A DNA stretch of 64,000 nucleotides from Oenanthe sinensis (Eukaryota > Streptophyta > Magnoliopsida > Apiales > Apiaceae): positions 3,105,001-3,169,000 of the forward strand of contig JAPMAC010000197.1 of assembly GCA_028671895.1 (NCBI GenBank), written 5' to 3'. Shown here in pieces: positions 1 through 12,189 of this stretch. How positions within the stretch are numbered: the first letter of the stretch is position 1; each line of letters opens with the position of its first letter. Under the pieces are notes generated by a model. The model was not told where the DNA came from. It saw nothing but the letters and a program-made list of their open reading frames with translations, and did not search any database. Made by a program: the position numbers and the translations under genes.

Positions 1-38
1 AGGGGACCACTATAACTAGTGGCCCTATCTCTCACTCT

Positions 39-2812
39 TTGTCACACTGGTTGGAACCTGTGCAACATGACAGGGATTCAATACCATCATCTCTTGGTGG
101 GTCACTTTCTGATGAGAAATTAAAAGAGTTATATGGAGATCAGTTAGAGGGATTCTATCACATTGCTCAGCAGCTTGTGACTTCTCATTTGCCAAACAAA
201 GACTATGCTATAATTATGCTTGAATATGCAAAGGATCAAGAAGAATTAAAGGAGAAGAATGCAAATCTAGGTGAAAATGCAGAAGAAAATGTGGATGCCT
301 GGATGGATGGTAAATCTGCAATTAGTATGGAGGAAGCTTTATAGTGGACCAGGCAAAAATATCTTACTTCTCTTGGATCCTGTGAGAAGACCTTCACTCC
401 AAGTGCTATCTATGATGCAATTCATGAAGCTGCCAAGGTTCAGCTATTGCCAAGGGAGTTCAATCTGAAATTCAAAATCACAGAACCAAGGTAGAGGGTA
501 CATTGTTGGCTATTGAAAACAAGCTCAGGACTGGAGGAATGTATGGGGGCAGTGCCAAGGGAGATTCTGTGAAGACTTCACTTCTCAATTCCAAGATGGA
601 TTCCCTAGAAAAAGTGTTTAAGGAAATGGTTCACAGTAACACAGCCATCCTGGATAATCAAAGGAAAATCAACAATATGGTTGAAGTATTGTACAAAAAT
701 AGGCATGCAGATAGGCTGCCTGAGGATGTGCCCATTCATACCTTGTCTCCATTTCAAGTGGATCTGTACTACTAGTCTAAGGCCAAAGATGAAGCTGCCA
801 AGACCTCCACTATTGATACTTTAAATGCTAGAGTGGATTCTCTCACATCCATAGTTTCTCAAGTTGTCTCAGATGTTCAAAGTCTTCAAATGCAGTTTGT
901 TAATTCCTCTGCCAGTCAAGGGACTTCATTTGCCAGCATTTCAACATAACTCACTTCTCTACAATCACTCATCTCCAGACTGGGCACACCTAGTCAGGCT
1001 CCTCCAGAAAAAGTGCCAACTCAAATCAAGCCAAGTCATTCTTCCTTTCTCCAAAGACAAGATATTAACCCTAAGGAGGAGAAGGAAAGGAGAGAAGAGA
1101 TAGAGGCTGAAAGGCAAAAGGCAGTTATGAGAAAGCTTAGGAGTGAAATTTTAAAGCCCAATTCTGACAAGGATTTTCTTGACCTTCTGCATCATATCAA
1201 AAAGCAAGTCAAGGGAAATCATTGGAGTTATAAGAAGATGCTTGGCAATGCTATTGTTGTAGTGAGGGGAGTTAAGCTTGAACAGAATGGACAAATGTTC
1301 AAAGAGCCACTCATTCAAATGGAGTCTGGTTACTTTAAAGTCTCAGTTGCTCTATTCCAAAGGCTCTCATATACTGAACTGAAATGTTTGTACAAGGCAG
1401 TGGAGTTGGTAACCCAGGAAGATGAAGAATTGAAGAATCAAATTTTGGGGCCTCTCCTACCTCATGTTCTGCCTGAATCCTACTGTAGCCCAAATGTTGT
1501 GATGTATATGGCTAGAGGAGAGAAGGGTGCTCACTTTAAGATTCCTCAATATCTCAATTCAGGAAACAGAAGTCAAATCATAAATCTGATTGATTTGATT
1601 GAAAAGAAAAAGGTTAAACAAGTTGAGAACAATGTGATAGTGGAAAAGATGAAGAAGTTTATCAAAGATCAACTATCTGATTTTGCAAGTGAGGAATTGA
1701 AAAATCAAAAGAAATATGATAATGACAAGGATCAGGACAAGAAGGACAAAAAGCCTGAATCCAGGAGTGATAAGGATGAAAATAAGGAGAACAAGAAAAA
1801 GGAGAATGCAGAAAAGAAGAAAAGAGATAATTCAGAAAAGGAGAAACAGTATCAAAGGAGAAATCCTTCCAAGCAGCAAGATATTGGTACTCACTCTAGC
1901 ACACCTACCAAATCTCAGGGTACTAGTGTGATATCAACAGTTTCTGAAACTGCAACTGCCATCAAATCCAAATCTCCAAGAAGGATGTTCATAAAAGTAA
2001 CTGCACATGGAGTAATAAGGAGGGAAATTAAAAAAGATCAGTCAAAGAAATTGAAGCCAAGTCAACATCTCAAAGTCAACACTGCCACAACAACTAAATT
2101 CAAGAATTCTACTAGCTCATTGCTAGTTAGATGTCCTAAGTGGAGAAAACAACTTGTTGTTCCAGATAAGGGTCTGCAAGTTAAGCCTATCCAAGAAATT
2201 GCAGAAGTCAACAAACAGAGGTTAAAACAATGGAAGGCTAACAGGATTGCTAAAGTTGAAATCAGGGACAAAAGGATGTTTATCACGACTGTTGATGGAA
2301 AGGAAAGAGGCTTTCACCATGACAACAGTAATGCTACCACTCATGACATTAGGAGAGTGATAAGTCTCTTTGACAAAAGAAGCATGATTAACAAGTTGAG
2401 AATGATGGAAATGGCTCAATATTTAGAAAAGAAGTATCAGAAAAAGCTTGACAAGGTAAGGAACATGGAGGAGATGATTGAAAAGAAAAGAAATGAGGAG
2501 GAGAGAATAGAGAAGTTGTCTGAAGAGTTAAGAAGGCAGGGAAAATGCAGGGTGTTCAATGACCCTGATAGAATTGAGTTTAAACTAATAAGTGGATCCA
2601 CAATCAAAATAAGGCTGAAGTTTATTCAAGACTATCATATGCAAACTCTCAAGATTGCTGCTGACATGTTAAAGGATTCTATCTTGATAGAGGAAGTTAT
2701 GGTCAGACAACAACTTTTGGAAGTCATTGAAGAACATAAGGAAAGGGAAGAAAGAGAAAGAAAAGAGAAATATGACCAGGCAGCTCCCCAACAACAACAA
2801 CAAAATAGGTAG
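39..2812 (+). pseudogene. Extra 3' ORF of Sirevirus-like Copia element, broken
   Basis: A long protein-like stretch lies where Sirevirus elements carry their 'envelope-like' or additional ORF. The first part (39-344) ends at TAG and stays readable in the same frame to about 492. The frame then shifts, and one frame runs from 503 to 2812, interrupted by stops at 773-775 and near 944. The last 599 codons (1013-2812) are open. They include a lysine/glutamate/aspartate-rich low-complexity segment (about residues 225-290), heptad-rich helical segments near the C-terminus that look like coiled coil, and a glutamine-rich tail. The function of these ORFs in plant Copia elements is not established, and no membrane segment is obvious. 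The stops and the frameshift argue that this copy is not translated as a whole. Confidence 0.65.
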
Positions 2813-2856
2813 GCTTGATATCTTGTATTAATTTGTAAAATTCATCATTTCCCAAA

Positions 2857-2866
2857 TTGGGGGAGA
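2857..2866 (+). other. Polypurine tract of Sirevirus-like element
   Basis: TTGGGGGAGA sits two bases before the TGTTGG start of the LTR. This is the normal position of the plus-strand primer in Copia elements and fixes the left end of the LTR. Confidence 0.8.
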
Positions 2867-2867
2867 T

Positions 2868-4135
2868 TGTTGGACTTAAATCAAGCCTAGCCTATTTAAT
2901 TATCTGTCTTGCTGTAACATAGTCTGTACTTCTATAATAGTTTAGTGACTTAGATATTCTTGTAAAAAATTGCAGATAGAAGTCTACTCAGTCTGTTTCT
3001 CAATTGTAAATAAAGTCAAAATAAAGTATGTTAGAAGATTCAAGTTGAATCATGCAACAAGACAAAGAAGGCTGTGGAGAAATAAAAGAAGTCATCTGAG
3101 AACTCTATCAAGGCAATTACTAAGTCGAGAAGTCTACTATTCGAGAAGTCAGAACTGTGGGAACATTTCGAGAAGTCTCAAAATACTTTCAACTGCTCAG
3201 TACTCGATCAAAAAGTCAGCGATTCGACAAGTCAAGTTTTGAAGTCATTCGAGTAGTGTTGATTGTGAGTCATTCGAGAAGTGAGAAAAGGGAATCAATT
3301 CGAGAAGTTAGGAAAAGGAGCATTCGAGAAGTGGTAAAGCTGAGGCATTCGAGAAGTCATAATTTCAAGTTACTATTCGAGAAGTCTAGCTTAATCGAGA
3401 AGTCATCTAATGAAGTATTCTAATCGAGATGTCTAGTCATTCGATAAGCTAAATATTCATGGTTCAATCGAGTTGTCACAGCAAGTACCCAATCTAGAAG
3501 TCAACACCTATGACTTCTCAAATTAATTCAAACAGAGTACTCGACTGTACCAATGAGCTATTTTCAAGGAGAATTGCAGAACAAGTCAGATAATACTGAA
3601 GCTCTGTTTTTACAGGATAAGTCAAGCCTGCAAAGATAGAGACAAGTCTACAATGAAGCTGGGAAGTCAGTCAAGACAAATGACAGAAGGTATAAGGCTG
3701 GATGTAGCAGACTGTCACAGTAGTGTGTTAGCTAGAAATAGATATCGGTCAAATGTAAAACATGTCTTGTTTATTTCTAGTTATAGCTAATCTATCTTAT
3801 GTGAGCATGTGCAAAGGACATGTTGTCTATATAGTTTATGCACAGCCACATTCGATAGTGTCTTGTGAGTTTTACAATTGTAAATTTCCTAGAACAAGAA
3901 GCTGAAGTTCAATTTGAATTTCAAATTGTAGCAACAGTTCATTCTAATAAAATTAGATTGAAAGTTACATTTAGTGTCTATATATATTCTTCAATATTTA
4001 GTGTTTACTGTTCAATCTATTCATTCTTGCAATCCAGTTAACAGTTGAACTAGCTTACTAGAATTAAAGAGAAAGAAAAAGGCTTGAAGTATACATTCAC
4101 CCCCTGTAAACTTCTAGGACTCATAATTCCTAACA
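2868..4135 (+). repeat. 3' LTR of Sirevirus-like element (1268 bp)
   Basis: The LTR starts TGTTGGACTT right after the polypurine tract and ends CCTAACA at 4135. A possible TATA box (TCTATATAG) lies at 3826-3834. The upstream U3 part holds many TTCGAGAAGT-type repeats. Short ORFs in this stretch follow the repeats and are not genes. Confidence 0.8.
3125..3480 (+). promoter_or_regulatory. Array of TTCGAGAAGT repeats in LTR U3
   Basis: About fifteen copies, perfect or with one or two changes, of the unit (A)TTCGAGAAGT(C) are spread at uneven spacing upstream of the possible TATA box. Seven copies keep TTCGAGAA exactly (starting near 3140, 3167, 3273, 3299, 3323, 3348 and 3376). TTCnnGAA is the two-unit core of a heat-shock element, but no copy shows the full three-unit consensus. 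The position is that of an enhancer array. Heat-shock control is an inference. Confidence 0.5.
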
Positions 4136-7100
4136 ATCATCATAGCTATGAGAAGGTACTGCTAGACTAATCGGGGCAGTCATCTCACCACACAGGTGTG
4201 TTGACCTCCACCAACTGATCTCTTTCATCAAGGAATAAAAACCATTTAAAACCACGATCCGGGAGTTAATCGGAAAATCTCTTCTGATTTGATAAGTTGA
4301 AAGCCCTACTACAGTAGGCCAGTGATGCCAAAACATAACTTCTTTTGAGAAAGTAAATCACCGTTTACTCCCTAGACCGAGTTTCATATTTTTAATAAGT
4401 TCGAGAATATTTTATTCTTATTAAAAGAATAAAATAAAATATAAATAGATATTAGAGAACCCTCACTATATTTAAATAATTTTTCCGAAGGTCAGAAATA
4501 TTTTTAATAAATCATCCAAGACCTTAAATAAATTTTAATCAATATTGAATATTTAATAAATATTTATTAAATAATAAACAATTGATAAACCCTTATTAAA
4601 TGAATGTTTAGAATAATATTCATTAATTAAATAAATATTCAAATAATATTTATTAACTCTATTTAATTCTTTTATCAGAATAATATCAAAATATATTTAT
4701 TGGAATATATTTTTAATCATTATTTTAAAATAATCTGTCTCCGGCATCTCTCGGATTACAACAGTATTTAAAATAACCTTCTGACTCCCGGTCTACGTTT
4801 GAAAATACGAATACCCGTTCTACTACTAGAGCCTTTATATATACACTGGCATATATCTATAATATCTTATAGCATATAAACCAAAACATTTGCGAAAGAT
4901 TAACAGCAGTTAAATCAATTCGAAATTTTGATAAACAGTTATATGTATCAACAATTTTTAACATAATAGTAGTACATCATGTACATGTTTCGAAAACTTG
5001 CATAAACATACTTTAATTTCATATGCAACTCAAGATATATAACCTTTTGAAAATAAAAGTATAAGATTAGGAAAACTTGTCTAGAGTCAAGGATACGTTC
5101 TCAGAGTCCCACTCGCTCCGGATTTTCTATCAATAGATATCATAATCCCAATTAGTACTCTTAATCTCATGAACTACTTATATTACTAATAAGTATACTC
5201 GCATATCGAGTCCAATTATGACAAATTCAAATTGGTACTTGGTCATTTTACTAACACTTATCTTACCCGGTATTCACCTCATTGGGTCTATCTTAACCAT
5301 TTGTAAACCATCTCGCCAACTGTTTTTAATTTAATCCTTTACTTTAATACATAGTCATGTTATTTCTAACATCTTTCGTGTTTTAACCGACTCCAAATTA
5401 TCCTTTTATCTTGGCCAAAGTGGCTCGTCAAAACAGTGCCCCTAGCAACGACTTTTCTGCGAATTACTATTACGTGACTCACACTCCAACATTTTTAATA
5501 AATTCGAAAATGCATAATTAAATGTGAAACCACCTAAAGGAGATTCTTGAGTATTTTTAATATTTATCAAAAATATTTGATTTGGAACACATGAGTTTAA
5601 CTTGGTGAAAATATTTTAAAATTCGAGTCAACTACGGGGTTTTACTATTTGCACCGCTTTCACTATAACACACATAACTCTTTAACCATTAATTCAAATG
5701 ACGCATCGTTTTCGCGTGCATGATTTAGAGAATGTCTAGAATACAATACATCGAAAGTTTGGCCCCGGAAAGAGGACTCATTTTTCCGAATGTCCAGAAC
5801 AGGGCAGTAGTTCCTCAATGAATAGTGTCATCGCGCAACTTTGGTTCTGACATTTTTATAAAATCGAAAAATTAATTTTTTAAACGAAACCTTTTTGGTG
5901 ATCTTAATAACTGTCCACGTTATATATCCTCCAATTTTCATAATTTTAGTCCACTCTTAAGCAGTCCAATAATAGTCCCAAAGTGAGATTAAAGAAGTAG
6001 TTTGGTTCAATCGAACTACTTTCACTAAATCGGATGTTTCTCTTAAACCGTAAATCGGAATAACATGATTCAAGTGTCAAAACAAACTATGGAAAAAGAC
6101 CTTTGCATTTTTGGTCACTGATGACAAGGTCCAGTGTACTTGCATTTCGGGGTTATGGTTCCCAATGAGTTTACGAAAAATGGGCATTACGACGGCTATA
6201 AACTTAACATTTTCCGGATTCAATCAATTGAAATCCATTCACAACCAAGATCAATCAAAAACATACTACTATGGTCATATCATTCAAATACTCATTTCAT
6301 AACGTTTGACCAATACTACTTCACAAAATCATCCAACAACATTCAACCATTTACATCCAAACTCCTTAAATCACATATACTTAAACATAACTCAAACTCA
6401 AACTTATAACTCAAAGTAAATCAAAGGGTGGATGGAGTTCATACCTTTCTTGAATACTTAAACATACTAAGAAGAGCTTGTAAGCCTTAAGGAAGCTTTT
6501 ATCTATGCTTAACATCCTTAACTTGCAAGAGAAAACAAGAAATAAGTTATTAAATTTTTGGAGTTACTATTCACCCTCCACTTTGAGCAAAGATTTACTA
6601 TGCTATACTATTTAGATGCCCATGAAATTTTGAACATACCTTAGTAATGAATTATTAAATCTATGGTTAAAAGTTGGTGATTTATTGATGAGTGGAGCTT
6701 GGGGTTTGAATTTCATTTTCTCCTTTCTCATGCTTGGCTGAATGGATGATGAAGAACAAGGGGGGAGAGCTTTTTGCTTTATCAAATTGTGTTGGCTGAT
6801 TTTTATGTTTGTATAACTTGTATGTAATGTATATGGCTAGTCTTGGTTGATTTAAAATCAAAAGTCCAAGGCAAGTACTAAGCTCCATGACTTTAAGGAT
6901 CTTGTTTTCTACTTTTCCATGATTTGTGGAACTATGTCTCTAACTAGTACTTGGTTACTTTGTTAGCTTGTGATTCCTAGTTCCTTGCTTGGTTACTCCC
7001 ATTTGGTTGCCAAATCTTCTAGCTTGTATGGGGTTTGCATGACCTTGGTGCAATTCTTGGTTATCCAACATTTAACCATTAATCCCCCACGTAAGTTCGA

Positions 7101-7464
7101 TTAATTTCCGAAAGTTTTTCGTCGTAGGAATTCCGTAGAGTAAATCCTTAATATTTCAAATACTCTAATTCGATTATAACCATGAATTTTCTAAATTATA
7201 ATCCTCCTGGTCATAACATAATTCTTTTATTCCTCGATATCTCGTAAATTACGAAACTAATCGTCAAAGTGAAAATCTTCGAAGTCTGACGACTTTTACA
7301 TTCACTCATTTTCTTCATACAACAATATGACATCTCCGGATTTCTAATATTCCAACACTTACTTAGTGTGGGCTAATTTTTTTTTCATAATCCGTAGAAT
7401 CACTGTGCATCAGAGTCGTTTATAAATAAAATAAAAAATTGCGTCAAAAGTCCAGGTTATTACA
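4136..7464 (-). mobile_element. Probable Ty3/gypsy-type LTR (fragment, - strand)
   Basis: No coding region is seen in this 3.3-kb stretch. Read on the minus strand it opens TGTAATAACCTGGACTTTTG at 7464, which resembles the start of long gypsy-type LTRs in plants. It contains a TATA-like TATATAAAGGC at 4831-4841 about 2.6 kb downstream, where the U3/R boundary of a long LTR would be. No gag or pol lies on either side, so it would be a solo LTR or a fragment. Its far end abuts the 3' LTR of the Sirevirus-like element at 4135 without a visible terminus, consistent with interruption by that element. Confidence 0.35.
4831..4841 (-). promoter_or_regulatory. TATA-like box in the gypsy-type LTR
   Basis: The minus strand reads TATATAAAGGC. 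It is the clearest TATA-like sequence in the 4136-7464 stretch and sits far downstream of the presumed LTR start, as expected for a long LTR promoter. Confidence 0.35.
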
Positions 7465-8183
7465 TTATTTTTCAAAATACAACCATAAATGCAACCAAAA
7501 AATAATTATTTTTACTAAATTTTAAATTTGCATTTGTGGTTGATTTCGATGGATTTCAATTCCAAAGTTGCAAAATCGTATTTTTGTAAAATCAATATAT
7601 ATATATATATATATAAAGGAGAAGACGGAGGTGGTGAGGTGACGCTCTCAAAACGTCTTAATGTATTTTTTTTTAATTTTCTCGAATCTTTGAATTAGTA
7701 AATATTAAAAATTATATAAAAAAATCTAAGTTACTTTATATTCTCCTAAACTTTCTTCAAAACAATCTAAGTTACTTTATATTCTCCTAAACTTTCTCCA
7801 AATTATGAAAAATCTAAGTTATGTTATATTCTCCTAAACTTTCTCCTCAAGTCAAGTAAATTATTATTATCCATGAGATAAGTTTCAAAATTTTAGAAAA
7901 GAAATTATTATACGTAAGGTAATTAGAAATTTTAGAAAAAAAATACTAAATTATTAAAAATCAAAACTATTTTAATTTTTCAAAAAGACACTATCAATAA
8001 TAAAAAGTTAATTTATTCTTTTACCTAAATTTAATGTATTTCCATCTAAAAAATAATAAATCATCAGTTATATAAATTCATCACTTATATAAATTAAAGA
8101 TCAAGTATCAAAAAATAAATCACAAAAAATTTATCACAGAGTTATTTACATTCAACATCTAATACATCATGGATTAGACTCTC
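7465..8183. other. AT-rich spacer with short tandem repeat
   Basis: There is no gene here. It contains a (TA)n run at 7595-7615. A unit of 41-47 bp beginning AATCTAAGTTA and ending CTAAACTTTCT is present three times, starting at 7723, 7764 and 7811. Confidence 0.6.
7723..7848. repeat. Three tandem copies of a ~43-bp AT-rich unit
   Basis: Each copy contains CTAAGTTA followed by ATATTCTCCTAAACTTTCT. Starts are at 7723, 7764 and 7811, with the third copy slightly changed. The function is unknown. Confidence 0.7.
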
Positions 8184-8511
8184 TTGAATGCTTTGAATAA
8201 CAGTAGAGACGATTGGATGATAAGAGTGAGAGTATGCAAGATGTGGGATGCAATCAATACACAAACAAACGATCAATTTAGTCTTGACATGATTTTAATT
8301 GATGATAAGGTTAATAATTTTTTGTTATTTATTAATTTATTACAATTATGCATTCGTACTAACTTTTTGATGCTTTAATTTATGATAGGAAAATCTTATC
8401 CATGCAGCGATTCAAAAGCATCTTCTTTTTCGATTCAAACATATTTTTGAAGAAAGGATAGCATTGATATTGTTAGTTGTGTATGGAGAAAAAGAGATCT
8501 TAGGATCATAA
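8184..8511 (+). pseudogene. Remnant of an RPA70-like / OB-fold gene (two exons)
   Basis: An ATG at 8184 opens a 42-codon exon (8184-8309) containing DDWMIRVRVCKMWDAIN and SLDMILIDD. A 79-bp GT-AG intron (8310-8388) follows, and the frame resumes in phase with ENLIHAAIQKHLLFRFKHIF before a stop at 8509-8511. This pattern (R-V-R-V-x-K-M-W-D, then S-L-D-M-I-L-I-D, then H-A-x-I) matches the N-terminal OB-fold of the plant replication protein A 70-kDa subunit-like / DUF223 family, whose members are often carried by Helitrons. Real members are several hundred residues long. This one loses the family pattern soon after the second exon begins, so it is a fragment. No Helitron termini were found nearby. 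Confidence 0.5.
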
Positions 8512-8559
8512 CAAATTAGTAAGTTATGAATTATAATACACATACATATTTTGAAATTA

Positions 8560-11500
8560 TTATTGATATTGTGCCAAGTTTTTTGTTGTAGGTCTTCTGA
8601 TGTCAAGACAATCCTCATGTAGTACCTCACACATCAGCTTCCAACTCTTTCTGCTAGGTTTCCTGCTAGAGTGTGGCTTAGGTCTTTCAGCTATTTTCTT
8701 CCTATATCTTTTAGATATTGAAATTTTCCTTGACAGTAACTCTTCCCTCATTTCTCTTGACAGTGACTTTGAAGTTATTGTCAACACAGGCTTGACAGTA
8801 TGTTCTATGATAGCAGGTTCTGTGATAGTAGGTTTTGTGACAGCAGATTCACCCTTATAACTCCTGACAGCATCATTCTTATCATTCTCACAACCCAGAA
8901 CCACCAGCTTCAAGACTTTTCCTTCAATTGCATCTTTGTACTCCTCTTCATTCTTCTTCTCATCTTGATTCACCTTATTTCTAGTTCTAGAAGATCCTTC
9001 ACCATTGTTATTGTCTTGGCTAGAACTACCCTGCACCTCCATCAGGCTTTCCTTCATCCTTGTCTTCACCATTTCCATCCTTATTTTTTTTCATTCTATC
9101 AGCTCTCAATCTTTCAACCCTCTCCATCTCCTTCTTCAGAATCTTCACTACATCCATTACCTCATCACTTTGCTCCAATTTGCAGAAGTAGTCAAATGCT
9201 TCTCTTACCAACTTTAACTTGTACTCACTAACTCTTTCCAAGTTCATGAATCTATATTTGCCATCATTTAAGAAACTGTATCTAATGCTAAGATGATTGT
9301 AAGTGATTTCTTGAAGATTTTCCCTTATCAATTTCAACAGGGTTCTTTTGAGATTTTTATTGAGGAATGATTTCTCAGCCTTGATTTTGAGTCTAATTGC
9401 TTCATTAACTGGAATGTCCTGTCTACTGAGAAATCTTAGGCTGACATACCAACTTAATCATCCTTCTATTCTTATTGTTGTCACCCATTTATTACTGACA
9501 GATATCATCACAGCAGCTCCCACTATTGACCGTTTCAACTGTTCATAGAATTTCTTTGGGTCTCTGTTGGATGACACCTTGATTTCTTTAATTCTTTCAT
9601 AGAAGCTTGCATCTTGAAACATATTACTATTTTCATCAATCATCAAAATAGTTGCTTCTTCTTCAGTAAGATCCTCCCTCTCCACCAGAATAGTATCATC
9701 AGCATCTATTTGATATAGCTTTTATTTTTCCAGCTGCATGAACAATTTGAACCTCCTTAACACCACTTTCTTTAATCACAATGCCTTTCTCCTTAGGCCT
9801 CTCAAATTGCTTCTATTTCTCCTTCTTATTACCACCAAGTTGTGTAGCAATCTCAACTGCCACACTAGACATCAATGCTAATTGCTCCATACTTGCCATC
9901 TTGTTGACCAACTGCACTTGATTTATGCCAACAGTGTCCAGATTCTTTGATAATTTGGTGACTTTGTGTGAAAGTGATTTCAACCTTTCATCAGCTTGTT
10001 TGGATGTTTTGGAGGCTGTGGTGGTTCTTACACTCTCTTCTTTTTTCTGAGTGATCTCATCACTCCTCACCAACTCACTCTCAATGCCTAGTACCTTCGG
10101 TATTTTGGCTCCCACATGTTATTTTTTCATTTGGCCTTACTCAAGGCCCTCTCCTTTTGCCTGAGATTTTTCCATCCCCTCATTTTTTGACTCACTTTTC
10201 TTTTCTTTTACCTCTCTTTTTCTTTTCACACCCTCACTCATCCTAGGTGCAAGAGTTTGAGCTGGTACATCTTGCACAAGATATTTAGATTTTACCTTGA
10301 GGATTATGGAAATGAGAGCATAGTCGTCATCTTCAGTTTGTTGAGAAGTGGTGGCCATTGGAGAGTAGCTGTCTGAATTTTGAATGTTGACAGCATCTTT
10401 GATAGCATCTGTTGAGAAGTTACTGTCATGAGGATTGACAACAACTTTGTCATTAACAGCTTCAGAGGCTATGGAAGCAATCTCTTCCACCCTTTGAGTG
10501 AAAGGTTCTTGTGGATTGCCATGATCTGTCTCATTTAATTGTTGAAATAGTGCATCAACATTTTGTTCTTCAAAATTGGTAAAATGTGATGCACCATAAT
10601 TAAATGAGACGTGTTCCACATTATCTAGCCCTATTGTGTGTGTTTCTTCAAGTGTGGGCTCAGATTGAGTGAGTTCAACCTGTTGTGCAGACTCTATACA
10701 AGGTGCCATGGGAGACTGGCCAATTTTAATAGATGTCTCCTTTTGAGAGGAAACACCTAGAGATGTGTTTTATTCCCTATTAAGATCTGTGACCTTTTGA
10801 GAGGACACAGTCTGGTTTACAGAGGTTGATACCCTTGCCTTCTTTCTTCTAGGCTCACCAGGGCCCTCTGTGGGTTCTGTGTCCAAACTGCTAGCCTTAT
10901 TTGTTGCATCTTGTGTAGTTACACCACCTACCTGTGGAAAGGTTTTTAGCCTAGGTTCGTTGATTCTCCTCCTTTTAGGAGCCTGGTTCTTTTTAGAGGA
11001 ATAAGACCCTTGGCTAATGGATTTAGTGACTCTAGAAGGTCAGACTCCTTTAAATAGTTTAGAGTGTGGGTTAGGAATAGAGAGGTCAATACCATTCTCT
11101 TCACTCAAGAAAAATACATTGTAGTCCCCAATAATTTCTAAATTTAATCTATTGATAATAGAAATCATGAAATCAGTTATAAACAAACTCAATTCAGTGC
11201 TAAGTGGTTTACTAATTAACAAAGAATGAATGTTTTTCTTTAAAGTTGGGGACTCCATGCATTGAACACTATCTAAATTAATTATGCCCAAAACAGAGTT
11301 AATGATAAGCATAAAGAATCTAGGATAATAAATTACCGGCTTCCTTGTTTCTTTTTTGCCAAGCACCGGTTTGAATAATGGCATTAGGAGTTTGCCAATA
11401 TCGATTCTGTAGTTGTGCACCATTGAGTGCACAATCTTTCTGATGTAGGCTGGCACCTCATTCCAGCCACTGGTCTTGCTAGACGTGGACCTTGAAACTG

Positions 11501-11960
11501 CATCTAGCACCATGCTCCACTATTTGTTTAAGTATTTTTTGTCTATGCCTCCTGAAGGGTACTCTTCATCACCGTCAGGATTTGTCTTGGGTCCAGTATA
11601 CCCAATCATTTTGAAAAACTTGGCGAGTTATTCTTCACTTGCAGATTCCTGAAAAGGAGTATCTTTCTCAGCTTCATTATGGAGAGCAATATTGATCTGG
11701 GTTGAATCAATGGTGTAGGAGATCCCATTGATTTGAAACTTGATAGAGCTTAAGTCTTGCTCCCCCTCATAGGTTGCAGAGGTCCACAACTGTGATAACC
11801 TTGGTATATCTAGCATTGGGCTGTTGTTGAGAACAAATGACAGATATGAGTTGTTTATGAACCCAACAAACGGTTTGAAGGCTTCACCAGCTTTACCCAT
11901 AGAAGCCATTGTGGTGAAGTTGTTTTGGGAAAGAGAACAAATTATTTGGGATCCAGACAT
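8560..11960 (-). pseudogene. Extra ORF of second Sirevirus-like element, broken
   Basis: Coding-like blocks run on the minus strand at 11960-11628 (begins MSGSQIICSL), 11513-11040, 10709-10137, 10115-9813, 9685-9458, 9337-9026 and 9078-8560, separated by stops and frameshifts. The N-terminal blocks resemble the globular start of extra ORFs in plant Copia elements (a conserved L-x-Q-x-W-x-S-A-x-Y motif is visible as LSQLWTSATY). Later blocks are acidic/basic and helix-rich, with coiled-coil-like stretches. It occupies the same place in the element as the broken ORF at 39-2812, but I see no clear residue-level match between the two. The C-terminal end is lost at about 8579. Confidence 0.6.
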
Positions 11961-12189
11961 GGTTGAGGTTTTGTTTGAAGTTTAGAAATAAAGAAGAGTT
12001 TAGAGTTTGAAGAACGGTTTAGAGAAAGAGAGGTTACTGAGAAAATAGAGAGTTTTTAGGATGTAAGAGAAGAAAATTAAAGTTTAAAAGAGAAATAAAG
12101 AATGTGAGAGATTTATGCTGTTTGTATATATATATGATGTGAAAAAGGTACTGTCAAGAAGGAATTGTAAATGATTTTAAGTGACAGTT

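Larger units (their letters stand above)
1..4135 (+). mobile_element. 3' part of a Sirevirus-like Ty1/Copia retrotransposon
   Basis: The 3' portion of an LTR retrotransposon enters from the left edge. In order it shows a decayed extra ORF (39-2812), a polypurine tract TTGGGGGAGA at 2857-2866, and a complete LTR at 2868-4135 that opens TGTTGG and closes CCTAACA. An extra ORF between pol and the 3' LTR is typical of the Sirevirus (SIRE/Maximus) lineage of Copia. Gag, pol and the 5' LTR must lie left of position 1, so the target-site duplication (expected to match ATCAT at 4136-4140) cannot be checked here. Lineage is inferred from layout, not from alignment. Confidence 0.8.

Noticed and set aside
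3125..3480. Regularly recurring short repeats that might look like a CRISPR array
   Set aside because: Spacing is uneven, the unit is only 10-12 bp, and it lies in a plant LTR next to a polypurine tract.
4130..4336. Minus-strand ORF at the LTR junction
   Set aside because: It crosses the end of the Copia LTR and has no recognisable domain.
8600..9548. + strand ORFs opposite the extra ORF of the second Sirevirus-like element
   Set aside because: They are antisense shadows of the minus-strand coding blocks; hydrophobic runs come from reverse-complemented Lys/Glu codons.
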